Source: a virus. From it: 64,000 bases of DNA. The stretch lies in IMG/VR virus record IMGVR_UViG_3300031788_000007, positions 1 through 64,000 of that record; one strand, 5' to 3'. This document shows positions 48,223 to 60,500 of this stretch, piece by piece. Position numbers and translations under genes: made by a program. How positions within the stretch are numbered: the first letter of the stretch is position 1; each line of letters opens with the position of its first letter. The notes under the pieces were generated by a model, which saw only the letters and a program-made list of their open reading frames with translations, ran no database searches and was not told the DNA's origin.

Positions 48223-48999
48223 GTGTCGAAACCTGTAAGTAGTGCCGGTGCAGAAGTGGCGCAGGACAACCTCGCTAATCAAATGGCCGCTACGGGGGCC
48301 TCAATGACGGCGGAGAACCAGCAACTCTTTGGAATGGCTCTCCCCGGCCTCCAGCAAGCGGAGACGTACTACGGGACGCTGGCCTCTGGCGATCCGAACG
48401 CTTTAGCAAGGGCGAACGCTCCAGCGATTCAGGCGCTCACGAAGTCTACAGACTCAGCCAAGAAAAACATTATGCAAGACAATCCGAGAGGAGGGGAACG
48501 GAACCTCGCCCTTGAGGAAGCGGATTTGTCGAAGGGCGCCCAGATCGGGCAACTGGAGACGGGATCGTATCTTTCATCCTTCGGTTCACTGGCGAGTCTG
48601 GGTGGTCAGAACGTCGGGCAGGGGACATCGGCAGCTTCGAGCGGGTTGCAGGGAATGAACGCGGCGGCGAACCAGTACGGAAACATTCAGCAGATCAATG
48701 CAGCGAACAAGGCGCAGACGATGGGCACGGTTTCTGATTTTGCCGGGATGGCGATGGAAGGTGCGGCGATGTGCTGGGTGGCGGCTGAGTTGTTCGGTGG
48801 CTGGACTGACCGTAGGACGCACATGGTCCGGTACTGGCTCAAGAACGTGTACTCGAAGACTCTCATCGGGTCGATATTCTGCCGGCTGTATCGGCGGTAC
48901 GGGGAGTGGACTGCCAAGCAGGTACGGACTTACAGGCCGGTTCGGTTCGCGGTCAAGCCGATCTTTGACCACTTTTTGATGGAATCTCAAACAATATGA
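48223..48999 (+). CDS. Internal virion-like protein
   Basis: A 258-aa protein from GTG 48223 after TAGGAGTGCC. The first 170 residues are Ala/Gly/Gln/Asn-rich and helical, typical of ejected internal proteins; the C-terminus has CWVAAELFGGW and YRRYGEWTAKQV, a motif repeatedly seen in phage proteins of this kind. Between the GNAT and the terminase nuclease half. Confidence 0.55.
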   Translation: MSKPVSSAGAEVAQDNLANQMAATGASMTAENQQLFGMALPGLQQAETYYGTLASGDPNALARANAPAIQALTKSTDSAKKNIMQDNPRGGERNLALEEADLSKGAQIGQLETGSYLSSFGSLASLGGQNVGQGTSAASSGLQGMNAAANQYGNIQQINAANKAQTMGTVSDFAGMAMEGAAMCWVAAELFGGWTDRRTHMVRYWLKNVYSKTLIGSIFCRLYRRYGEWTAKQVRTYRPVRFAVKPIFDHFLMESQTI

Positions 49000-49009
49000 G
49001 GAGGAAGTG

Positions 49010-49765
49010 ATGGGTAAAGAGAAATACGAACCGATCAACACCGCAAGAGAAGATCAAAAGACTATCACCTTTGTGTGCTCTTGCTGCGGTTCCCTCGTCA
49101 GGTCGGACTACACAGACGCACACGACAGGAAATGCGGGACGCCTGCGGAAAAGGGGATGGATGTGGTGTCAAATATGACTACCAAAGTTCTCGAATTAGT
49201 TGATGAGAGGAGAAAATCGGCTCCATCTCCGATACAAATATGGAGATTCCCTGAACCTGGGAAGTCCTATATTTTAGCGGCTGATCCCTGTACGGGGAGC
49301 GAGGGAGGAGACAATGCGGCGATTGAAGTGATCGACGCAGAGACGGGGGAGCAATGCGCCGAGTTTGCCGCAGTGGTTTCCCCGGAAGACTTAGCTCCCA
49401 TAATCCTTGATTTGGCGCAAAGGTACAACAGTGCGGAAGTGGCAGTCGAGGTGAACAGCGTCGGGCTGATTACAAACAACATCCTGATACGCCAATACGA
49501 GAACGTCTATCGCTATAAGCGCCTAGATAGGGTCAACCATACCGTGACCGATCTTATCGGTTGGTGGACGGACGTAAAAAAAACGAAGGCACTGATGGAA
49601 TCAGCATTCCGCGTAAGCGTTGAGAGGAATCCAAAACTGCTTAACAGCGCGGGCCTGATTGCCGAAATCCTTGCCTATGACGAGAATGGGTATGAGAAGA
49701 ATGATCGGTTCTCGGCGATGATGATTGCTCAAGCGGTTCGTGCCGAAAGAATGGTTACAGTCTAG
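49010..49765 (+). CDS. Second terminase: nuclease-only half
   Basis: A 251-aa protein. ATG 49010 is chosen because GAGGAGG is upstream (GTG 49007 is in frame). An N-terminal zinc-knuckle region (CSCCG ... C) precedes an RNase H-like nuclease: SYILAADPCTGSEGGDN (Asp near 91), VAVEVNSVG (Glu near 147) and a late DRF near 233. It shares AVEVNS-G-ITNN--IRQYENVYRYK and TDLIGWWT with the full TerL. Its TAG forms the start of palindrome copy 12. Confidence 0.75.
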   Translation: MGKEKYEPINTAREDQKTITFVCSCCGSLVRSDYTDAHDRKCGTPAEKGMDVVSNMTTKVLELVDERRKSAPSPIQIWRFPEPGKSYILAADPCTGSEGGDNAAIEVIDAETGEQCAEFAAVVSPEDLAPIILDLAQRYNSAEVAVEVNSVGLITNNILIRQYENVYRYKRLDRVNHTVTDLIGWWTDVKKTKALMESAFRVSVERNPKLLNSAGLIAEILAYDENGYEKNDRFSAMMIAQAVRAERMVTV

Positions 49766-49780
49766 TCCAAATTTTGGACC
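49764..49780. repeat. 17-bp palindrome, copy 12 (AGTCCAAATTTTGGACC)
   Basis: Starts in the TAG stop of the terminase nuclease gene; the last base is non-consensus. Right boundary of the split-terminase block opened by copy 11. Confidence 0.9.
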
Positions 49781-49789
49781 GAGGGAATC

Positions 49790-51496
49790 ATGGCTGTTGA
49801 CACACCTCAAATCTCGATAGACCCGTATCGCTCTCAGGTTCCCCTCGTCCAGATCCCTCAACAGGACTTGCAGGGACCGCCTCCGCAGGGAGCCATCTAC
49901 AGCAAGACTGGCGGGATTGCGACCATTGCCGATGGAGCAATGAAGGGGCTGTTGAAGGGCCTCCAAATGAAGGAGGAGAAGAAATACAAGACGGCCGAGG
50001 CGGTGATGAACGCCCAGGACGCTGGAATCTCAGCAGCAAAGAAGAACTACGAAGACCTCTTGACGACCGAAGGGGCGTGGACGGTCAGTAGTGATGGAGT
50101 GGCGAAGACGCCGAACTTGAAGACCCAGGCAGCTTATGCGGCCTGGCAGACGGCAGTGAACGCAGCCGCAGCGCAGCGGCAAGCATTCGCTGTTCCCGAG
50201 AAGACGGCGAAGCCGAAGAAGGGCGAGAAAAAAGACAAGACGGCAGCCGATGGAGCGCCGGCTGCGCCGGGGTTTGGCGGCGCCCTGAAGCAATTCTTCG
50301 AGAGGAACCCGCACGTCCTACCGGAACTGACAATCACAGCATGGAAGGCCGGTCAGAACACACCCTACGGGCAGATGTCGCCGGAAGCCTTACAGGCTCA
50401 GAGGCAGAACACCTCCGCTCAACGGCAGGATGCGACCGAGCAGATTCAACTTCAAGGAGCGCAGCGGACGGCGAACGCTCAGAAGGTCTACGACCAGTAT
50501 TCAGGGTTGAGTGCCGAGGAGTTGGCGAAACTGCCGAGGGAGACGCAGCAAGCCTTCCAAGCAGCCAAGAACGTCCTTGTTCCAATTCCAAGGGCGTCGT
50601 CTACAGAGCGTGAATACACATCTCCAGACGGAAAGCAGAGGGAGTGGTATATCCCAGGCACAGAACCGCAGGGGTGGAACGCTACGGCCAATCCAAGTTC
50701 GGGGACATTGAAGGTTGGGACGGAGCCGGAATTCACTTCTCAGGCATTGAAGGGGTACGGCTACACCGCTGACACTGCACCGCCTGCTTTGTTGAAGTAC
50801 CTGCATGACTCGTGGGCCTACAAAGCGGCGCAAACAACCTCTGGCACATCCGAGCACATGGAGACGGACCCGAAGACCGGGGAGTTGGTTGCGGTCAAGA
50901 CGGGCAGTTCGACGACTCGCGGGGCAGCGGCGCCAAAGCCGCCGGCCGGATTCTCTCCTCTCGGAGAGAATGGGCTACCACAAGAATCAGCCGCAGCGAA
51001 GCCAGCGGGGGACACCGCCTCATCGGCGGCCACGCCGAAGACTGGGAAGATGAGCAAGCCTCCAGCCGCGCCGGGCGCAGGAAAAGGAACGATGACGGCC
51101 GCTCCACTGCCGCCGGGAGTGCGTGACACCGGAATCAAATCACTAGCCGGAGTGCAGTTCGACGTTCACTCTGAGGAGTCAACGGCGAAGTCGTATGATA
51201 CGGCGACCCAAGCGTACAACAATCAAATCAACAAGAATCGGTCAAAGGCCGCGGACGCGAAGAGCTTGGAGGCATTGAACGCTACAGCCCGAGAGGACTA
51301 CGAGAAGGCGAAGGCGAGGATCATCATGTCTAGGGCTGCACACATCAAGACGACCGGCGGTGATCCGTGGAAGGTAGTGAAGCACGGCGGTAAGGATGTT
51401 CAATTTTCTCAAGGCCCAGATGGTGTTTACGGAACGATGGATGGAATAAATTGGGTGAACATCAATACGGGAATGCCGTATTCTGGACAGCAGTAA
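49790..51496 (+). CDS. Internal virion-type protein
   Basis: A 568-aa protein from ATG 49790. Ala/Gln/Lys-rich helical segments alternate with Pro-rich linkers (AAPGFGGALKQFFERNP; GKMSKPPAAPGAGKG). No enzyme motif. Composition, size and position before the giant polyvalent gene suggest an ejection protein. Family not recognised. Confidence 0.55.
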   Translation: MAVDTPQISIDPYRSQVPLVQIPQQDLQGPPPQGAIYSKTGGIATIADGAMKGLLKGLQMKEEKKYKTAEAVMNAQDAGISAAKKNYEDLLTTEGAWTVSSDGVAKTPNLKTQAAYAAWQTAVNAAAAQRQAFAVPEKTAKPKKGEKKDKTAADGAPAAPGFGGALKQFFERNPHVLPELTITAWKAGQNTPYGQMSPEALQAQRQNTSAQRQDATEQIQLQGAQRTANAQKVYDQYSGLSAEELAKLPRETQQAFQAAKNVLVPIPRASSTEREYTSPDGKQREWYIPGTEPQGWNATANPSSGTLKVGTEPEFTSQALKGYGYTADTAPPALLKYLHDSWAYKAAQTTSGTSEHMETDPKTGELVAVKTGSSTTRGAAAPKPPAGFSPLGENGLPQESAAAKPAGDTASSAATPKTGKMSKPPAAPGAGKGTMTAAPLPPGVRDTGIKSLAGVQFDVHSEESTAKSYDTATQAYNNQINKNRSKAADAKSLEALNATAREDYEKAKARIIMSRAAHIKTTGGDPWKVVKHGGKDVQFSQGPDGVYGTMDGINWVNINTGMPYSGQQ

Positions 51497-51516
51497 GTTG
51501 ATAGAGAGGGAGTCCA

Positions 51517-54500
51517 GTGGCAGTTCTCGACCAGACCGAGGCTCAAATTCCTGTCGGGTTGACCCCAATCCCACTCGGGCAAGCGCCATCTAGTGAGGCA
51601 AAAATCCCTGCCGGGCTTACTCCTATCCCACTCGGTAGTCAGCAATCGAGTCCAAATTTTGGAGTGAAGTCGCAGACTCAGGCGACTCACGCCGTTACCC
51701 CTCCAGTAGATGTAAAGAGTTCTATCCCTGCCGGATTGACGCCCATTCCTAAGGAAGATTCTCACGTTGACGCTTTCATGGCGGGAATCAGGAAGCCAGC
51801 GGCTCTCCGTCAGCAGGTCTACGACTACACAGTGGGGTCTGGTTATAACGCAGACCAAGGACGCCAGCGCCAGAATGAGTACGACTACGCCATCAAGAAC
51901 GGGATGAACCCACAGCGAGCGCAGGAGTTCGCCCTGGGGATGCAGTTCGAGGGCGGGACACCGAAGTACAATCTCACAGACCAAGAGAAGTCCGATCTCT
52001 ACGGGAAGGCGAAACAGGCCGCAGAGGGATTTAAGAGCGGCCAGCAGAAAACGATTGAAAGTCATTTCCTTGGAGAATCATTATTGCCGGGGGATGACGA
52101 AACATATCGTCAAAACATCGACCCCGACGAATACGCAAGAAACTATGTCAAGGGGTATACCTACGCTCGGTCTCAGGGATGGGATGAAGGGAAGGCGCAA
52201 GAGTACGCCACGTCTGATGCCGCATCGCAGTGGATGACTCGGGCTGGAGAGTGGATTGATCCGAAGTGGCACTCCGTCAAAAGCGCGATTCTCAACGTCA
52301 TTCCCGGCATCTCGAAGCCGGAGGAGAGAGCGGAGAACCCGTTCTTTGCGACGAATCAGGGGTATCGAGAGAATCAGTTCCACGTCTACCATGAGGCTGC
52401 TTGGCTGGATGAGCACGTAGGCAAGGTAGCTGGCAGCGTAGACGCTGGGCTCGGAAACGTGGTCAACGGCTTTTCTACTCCCGGCATGGCAGCATTGATG
52501 GTTGCCAGCGAAGGGCAGGGACTTCTTGCCCGTGGCGGTATAGGGGCGGCCGAAGAAGTCGAGACTGCGAATCTGGCTACACGTGCACTTGGAAGGGTGG
52601 CGCGGGCCGGGGGAAGACAACTTGGCCGGTCGGCAGCGGCAAGCGAGGAGATTGATTCAGCGCAGGCTCTCAGGGCGGCAGAGAACGCAGAAAAGGCCAT
52701 CCGAGCAATTCGTGACGCGAGACTTCCTGTGTCGGCACAGAAGGTGGCGAGAACGTTCAATAAACTCGTCACGGTAGGCTTTACGGCTCAGATGGCGCAA
52801 GGTTCCGCTGAACAACTGGAGCAGGCCGCTAAAACCGCGTTCCCCGGAGAAGGGAAGGACGGCGACAGTGCGCTGGCTGTCGAGTATGCGGTTGAGGGTC
52901 TTGTCAGCGGGTTGATGGCCGTGCAGGGTGGAAACCATCTTCGGCATGAGCATCTTCTCACGTCCGATCTCAACTCAAAGACCGCCGAGATGTACGGGCC
53001 GCAAAAGCTCTCGGATGTTGGCGGCTTACATGAGGGTCCGAGACAGAACGCCGCGACCAAATTTGGCGACCTCGACCCGTATCGACAGGCCGCAGTCATT
53101 CAGCGGTTGATTGAAGATGATCCGAAGTATAAAGCCGCAGAGGATGCAAGCGAGAAGGAGCAAAAGCGGCTTGCGAAGAAGATAGCCTACCGCTACAACA
53201 CAGCATTGCAGCAGGCGTGGAATCCCAACGCGGTAGATCGCATGGTGCGGGTGATTGACAACCATCGCGCAGCGAACGAATGGTACGGCGCAAGACAGAA
53301 GGCGGAGGATGAGGCTCGGAAGCACTACCTCGACCAGATCACGAAGCTCATTGACCTCCACAAGCAAGACAAAGCCGACGAAGAGGAACTTGTTAAGGCT
53401 GAGGCAGAGCGCCGGGCCGCGGCAAGGGAAGGCCGTCCGGTACGGAAGACTGTAGACGCGCAGAAGAGGGAAGAGAGTCGCAAGGTAACTCTGACGAACG
53501 CGGCGCAGATTGCCGAGCATCGGCAGGGGGTAGTAGATGCCCGCGATGTAGCGGATAAGGAAACGGCCGAGCAGGAGAGATCGGAGGCTCAGGACTCCAC
53601 CACGAACTCTCAAAAAGAATGGGACGATCGGTATGCTCGCGTCTACGGTATGCACGCCAGGAATAACCCTGATTGGTCTATGCCTCGTCTCCACGGTGAG
53701 ACGCTAGATATTGTCGGAGAAAGGCCCAAGGAGGATAAACAGGGAGAGTTACGCCACCCGGACGAGGTGACCGACGACCAAGGGTATGTGTCGTACCGTA
53801 GTCAGGTGTTTGGAGGGGAAGAGCACCACTTCGGCGTAGCTCAGACTCCAGACGGGAAGTGGGGAGTCTATCGGAAGACGCCGGATGGGATTGAATACCT
53901 GGGAGCCGGGGGAATCTTTGACGGCCAGCCGCAAGAAAGCTACCTTGCGCCCAATGAAGAGACGGCCAAGGCTCTCGCTCAGATCACTTCCCTTCGGGTC
54001 AATGCCGATTACGCTCTTGAGGAGCATGGAACCACGCCGGAGCGGGAAGCGGAACGGAAGCAACTCCGCGACTTAGAGCACAGTCTGGTAGATGGCACGA
54101 TCACGGGAGAGCAAGCACGCAAAGCCGCCGGACTGCCGGAGGAAGCGCAAGAAGCGCAGGCCAAGGAAAAGGCTAATCACGAGATCGAAGCCGCCAGAGC
54201 AGGAGCATTGAACGGTCCCCTTCACGGCAGAACGAAAGCTCAATACGAAGACGAGTTCCTTGCTGGGCTGGAAGAGGCGGGATGGGAGCCGGAGACGATC
54301 GAAGCGATGATCGACACCCTCCCTCTTCAACTTCGGATGGAGGCTGAGAACAATCTCCACTACGTCGGCCGTTCGGGAGACTGGATTGCCTCGAAGAAGG
54401 GTGTGACCTGGGTTCTCGACTCGAAGGGCATGTTGCAGCCGGACGATGGGATGAGTGCGCCGATCCCACTGATGAAGAATGGCCGCTACTCGACGCAGGC

Positions 54501-57500
54501 AATCGATCTGTCAATGTCGGGAAGGGTTGGATTCGGGCAGCGCAGTTGGGAAGACGCCAAAGTTGAAGAAGCGAAGGAGCGCGAAGCCAATCAGCAGTTG
54601 GAGAATCTTGTCGGAAACGTAGCCGATGAACTCCAGAGAGCCATTGAACTCTCGAAGCAGAACGCTGGCTTACAGATGGAAGCCGGGGAACTCCCTCTTG
54701 AGCGGCCGGCGCCGAAGCCGAGAAGCAGGTTCGCACCTCCAGTCGAAGGCCAAATGGCGGAATCTCCCGAGCGGGAGACTGACCGGGCCGTACAGGAAGG
54801 TCACGAGGCCATCCAAGCCGAGCAGAGGGCATTCGATGAAGCGTGGATTACCTTCATGGCCGAGGATCTGGCTGCGAACCATGAGACTCCGTGGCAGTTG
54901 ATTGAGAGGGTAGCCAAGAACAGCGGCATGACCCCGCAGGAAGTCTTGGCTCTCCAACTTGAGCGGTTGGCTCCTACAGACACCGTAGACGGCAGGATTC
55001 AACGGTTGAAGGCCGGGGACACCATCACCGACAAGATGGGCTTGCCGTGGGTGGTGAGGGCCGACAGGAACGGAACTCTGTATCTCCGTAAGGGGCAGGG
55101 AGCCAGAATCCACGTCAACAAGTTCAAGCCGTCAGACGACGTGCGGAGGATTGTTGGAACGGGAGAAGTTCAGCCGGCGCCAGGGCCGCGGTGGACTCCC
55201 GAAGACGTGCGGAAGGCCGCTTATGAACCTGCCTACATATCCCGCCGCAATGAAGTCATTGAAGAGGTGAAGCAAAGAGAGACGGGAGAGATTAAGGAGC
55301 ATCCACCGGCCACGCCAGAGGTTGCGGAGCGGCAAGCGGTGGCGGCAGAAGACCGTGAAACTCAGGTGAACGATGCGGCAGTAGCGGCAACCGCTGCGGC
55401 TGTTGATCCTCCACCAAAGGCGACCGACAAAGAGATCGACGAAGCCATTTCTAAGGCCGAGGAATTGCGGAAGGTTACCGAGGCCGCAGCGAGACAGGCG
55501 GCAGCCGCCAGAGGGCGCACAGCCGGGCCGGGAGAGTACCCACAGAAGGCGCCCATCACATCGAAGAGGGTTCCAGGGAGAGCATGGGCCGTAGGGCATG
55601 ACGGCTATATCCAGACGATCGCCAGCAAGATTCCCATGCACCGCGAACTCGTTAAATTGAATCAACTCACTCCATCCTTCAGATGGAACGGAAATATGCT
55701 AGAGAGGGTTACTGAGTATCCAGAGCAGATGCAGGATGTCCCCCCCGACGAAGCGACACGTTCACAACTTCTAGCAGATGCCCAGCCGGTCAGGTATGAC
55801 GTTGACCAATTTCTCGACCCAGGTTACGGCCCCGAGCGGGGACCGTCCATTGTGGACATTGGCGGCGATGTAGTTGGAGGGAACCGCCGCTTGCTCAGGA
55901 TGCTGAAGTACCTTGAGTTGATCCATGGAGACAAGGAAGCTCTTGCCGCGTTTCGAGCCAAGATGGCCGAATACGCCGGGAAGAACGGGATGGTGTACCC
56001 AGAGGGAGATGAAATCTACATCCCAGTTCGGATGCTTGACGAGCCGATAGGGACGATAGCCAAAGCGACTGAGTTAGGGCACTTATTCAACAAGAAGGCA
56101 TCTCATGGAATCGACGAAAACGCGAAGTCGATCACCTATGGACGGATGCTTTACGAAGCCCAGAGGACGGAAGAGGCACTAGGACGCAATGGAGTTCTGG
56201 ACCGTATAGCCGATGAGTTCAATAGAGCCGAGACGCCGCGAGATGCAATGGCTAACAAACCTGGATTCTTCGCCAATATAGTGCGAAATGAACTCGGGAT
56301 AGGCGGTGAAGATCAATCAGATTGGTTTAACAAAAACCCGAAGGGAGAATATGAGTTTCTGAGTACGAATGGTAAAGAGAAGCTAGAGAAAGCCCTGCTT
56401 GCCACCGTATTGAAGAATCCGTCTACGATCGACGCATTGGGAAGCTCGACGGCCTACGATTCGTTGCTGAAGTCGATTGGCCCTCTCACGCGCTTACGTG
56501 CCGTTCCAGACAAGGACATCATCAGTGTCATCGAAGAGGCAATTTCAGCCACGGCCACGACCGAGCGGAAAAGGGTTGATGGAGACTCCCCGAGGGTACG
56601 GTGGAATAAGACATTTGGAGAGCGAGAGTTTTTCTCGGACGAGAAGCCCCTCGATGAGCCGGGCCGGATGGTGGAAGCGATTTGGAGGGCATTGCATGAC
56701 CGGAAGACCACACGGTTCAAGAACGCTCTCAATGATTATTTGGTAGGCGAGGGAACCCAGCGTGGATTCTTTGACCCGGCAGAGCATGGATTGAAGACTC
56801 CCGCCGACCTTTTCAATGCGGCCTTCGAGGATGAACTGAAGGACGTGCGCGACTCTCGTGGACTGCAATTGGATGAGGCGAAGAGCGGGAAGTTCAAGGG
56901 CGATAACGCAAGTGGGATGAGAACATTCCTCGACACGCTTTCTTGGGAACTTACTCAGGATCAATTCGACGCTGCTCTTGAAAACCGCGACAATTACGGT
57001 GACGAATCGGTTGAGGATGCGAAGCGGTCAGAGGAAGGGAAGCCGCCACAGGAAGCGCCGAAGCCTGAAGGCGTGTCGAAGAAAATGTTCATCACGAAAC
57101 AAGATGAACGTGACCTGAAAGGACTCGGTTGGAAGCAAGAGCAGATCAATGCGATGAAGCCCGAAGAGGCGCAGGAGATTCTGTCTCTCGGGAAGCAAGC
57201 GCCGAAAGGGTTCAAGCCCCCAGAGCCCCCAGCGCCGAAGCCAGAAGCCGACCTCTCAGCGGCCAAAGCCGAGAAAGGCTACGTCACCCCCGACGAACTG
57301 GAGAAGTTCATCTCTGACCATCCGGCCACCGCAGATCATGCTCCTGAGATCATGCGTACCGCAAGGATGATGGCAGAGTATGTCTTCGATTCAGACCCAC
57401 CGGAGGGAGTGGAGAAGAAAGACGCTCTCGCCTGGGTGTTGGAGCAGCGCGTAGCAAAGTTGGCCTATGAGGAAAAGGGGAAGGGGAGAGGCTCCTACTC

Positions 57501-60500
57501 TGACCCCGAGATCGAGAAGGGCATTGGCACCCGCATTTTGAAGTTGACGAAGGCTTCAGATGAGACGACCTTCATCCATGAGTTCGCGCACGTCATCTTC
57601 CCGATGCTCTCTCAAGAGGACATGCGGGCCATCGACACGATCACCGGAGAGAAGGGTGAGCACTGGAAGCATGGCGACCCGCTCCGCGGCGAAGCCTACA
57701 AAACTGTCAGCGAGAAGTTTGCGCACGGGCTTGAGAAGTTCCTGCGGGACGAGAACCCGACCGGCTTTAGTGCTGAGGTGAAGAAGGTACTCGCCAAGGT
57801 CAAGGAGATGTTCCAAGCGGCCTATCTTCGGTTCCGTAGCGACCCGCTCTCGACGTTCAATCTGAGTGAGGACGCGAAGGAAGTCTTTGCGAATATGTTC
57901 CACATCGAAGACCTCGACCCCGCAGACGACTTCAGAAAGCAGCGAGAGGAAGCTCGCAAAGCAGACGCCAAGCAGAAGAAGGGCATGGTGAAGCCGGAAG
58001 CGGCTTTGCACCCAATTCAGCAGTTGGCGAAAGACCTGGGGCCGAAGCCAGTCCAAATTTTGGAGTCGATTGACGGATCGGTTGAGGATTCTTCAGGGGA
58101 GCGCGTGGACCCGTCGAAGCCGATGGCTGCATTCGTTTACGACGATGAAGAACATGCAGCGCAAGCCTATCTAAAAGCCGCAGAGGAAGGCTCTGGCGTG
58201 GCCGGCGTGGAGTTCGTGCAGACGAAGGACGGAAAGTACGCTGTCCGGTTCAACGTCAAGGCCAAGGTGCCAAAAGACATTCTCTATCAGGACGCGCAAG
58301 AGAAGCACCCCGGCCTGAGACTTGAGGACATGGAAGCGAAGTTGAAGACGACAACCTCGCCGATCCTGAAGAAGTTCCTTGAGACTCAGATTGGCAGGTT
58401 GAAAGCGGAGATCCGTAACGAGCCAAGGCCGCAGGTAGAACCCGGTTTGGCGAAGCAGGCAATCGCGGAGGTGAAACGTGGCACAGAAGGGCGAAAGACA
58501 GACACGGGACGAGCGGGGGTATCCGACTTACGAGGAGTACCTGATGGAAATCCTGGGGATGCAAAGCAAGCAGGAGTTGGACGACTTTCTCGGCCGCCCA
58601 TCATGGGGATGCCTGGACATGCAAGTGCCGGAGGTGCCGCCGATCGAAATAGACCCGGAGGAGGAAGTTCTCAGCCAGTTAACCTCGCAAACGTAACGCC
58701 GGTCAGACTCCAGCCGTTCGAGAGGGGGCGCGGAACACCAGTTGGCATCCTCGCCGGAGAGAAGTTTGACGAGAAGGTGTGGAGAGATGGCCTAAAGAGG
58801 GCTGGCCTTCCAGAGAACATGCCAGCGCCGACAGTGACGCTCTCCCCCGAGGTTGCTCGGACATTGAAGTATGCAGGACAGAAGCAGATCGTTCAGACCG
58901 TCCTATCAGCACTGGAGCAAGGAGACGGGGCTGTGATTGCATCTGTGGCGGGTTCCGGCAAGACATGGACGGAGATGGGTGTGGTTAAGGAAACGATCCT
59001 TCGGAACCCCGACGCCAAAGTTCTTGTCATCACCATGAATCGCGGATTGCTAGAAGAGGGCGACGATGCCGTTCGACAGGTAGCGAAGAACGGCTACGAT
59101 TTGAAGGTTGAAACCGACATCCTCGACAAACCTCCCGAGCCGGGTGTTTACGGGGCAACCTACCAGCGGTTGCTCAATAACTCCATCTACGCTCAAACGC
59201 AGTGGGACTTGGTGATCGCCGACGAGTCAGGAGCAGCGCGTAACTGGTACAGAGATGAAAACCAGCAGGGCAAACTCCTGAAGGCTGTGATGGACAACGC
59301 CAAGAAGGGTGTGTACGTCTCGGCGACTCCGTTCCATTCGCCTAACGAATACGGCTACGCCGAAAAGTTGAACTTGTGGCCGAAGGGAGGATTTGAAGAC
59401 TGGATCAAGAACAACTTTGCCCACGAGAAAATCGGCGACAAGGTGGTTGCGAAGCTCGACCCGGCAAAGCAGGCAAAACTACGTGAGCAGATGGTTGAGC
59501 GTGGGCAGTTCATCTCGCAGCAAATCTCCTACGATGGATTCTCTGTCCACTTCGGAGTGGTCCCTGTAACCGACGTGGTGGAACGGAAGCTAGACCGCAT
59601 CCATCAAGGAATTGCAGTTATGAAGAGGGAGTTGCTGAAGCAGGGCAAGAAGGGACTCTCTGAGCGGGTATCTGCTTTTGAGGCGACGTACACGAAAGCC
59701 TATCTTGAGCGGTCGAGACTGCCAGAGGCCATCGAAGTCGCAAAGAAAGCAAGAGCGCAGGGATGGCAGGTAGCCATATTCTCAGAAACCACATCTGAAG
59801 ACCTTTTCCGCCGGCCGGTTGGCCCGAAGGAGGAGCCGGGAACGTATCGTCTGTTAGACGAGGAAACCGGCGGCCAAATATCGCGCATCATGCCAGAGTT
59901 CCCGAACATTGCGGACGAACTCAAAGCCGAGTTTGGCGATGAGATGGGTGATTACAGCGGCGTTGGGAATACCGACGCGCAGCGCGAAGAGGCGAAGCAA
60001 GCCTTTTTGAAGGGGAAGAAGAAAGTTCTCTACACTTCATATGCCGCAGGAGGAATCGGCATCAACCTGCAAGACAAAGACGGAGATAAGCCAAGAATCT
60101 CCATCTTCCTTGGGCCGCCGTACTCTGGAATTCTACTCGAACAATCATTGGCGAGAACGTGGCGATTGGGAGTGAAGTCGAACGCGAGGGCGGTGTTCCT
60201 TGCGACAGACTCAGAGCCGGACATTCGTTTGATGGCTACAAAGATTGGGCCTCGCATGAGGGCGTTGAGCGCGGCGGTTCTAGGCGACCGTGATTCTTTG
60301 GCTTCGGTGATGACGAACTACACCGACGAAGAGAAGATGCGTGAACATCAGGACATGATGGCGTTCGACCAGGGCAACGAAGTGAAGGTTGACGCTCAGG
60401 GCTTCCAAGTGCGGAGCAAGCGGAAGGTCAATTTCGACAACTGGAGTTCGATCACCTTCCCGAACGCTGAAGAAGCCAAGAACAAAGGTATGCAGGTGGA

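Noticed and set aside
53057-53066. CCAAATTTGG in the giant gene
   Set aside because: Even-length 10-bp palindrome without the odd centre and without the flanking ASTCC bases; likely chance.
54173-54832. Long reverse-strand ORF opposite the giant gene
   Set aside because: Ser/Pro/Arg-rich composition typical of an antisense shadow; no SD, and the + strand is clearly coding.
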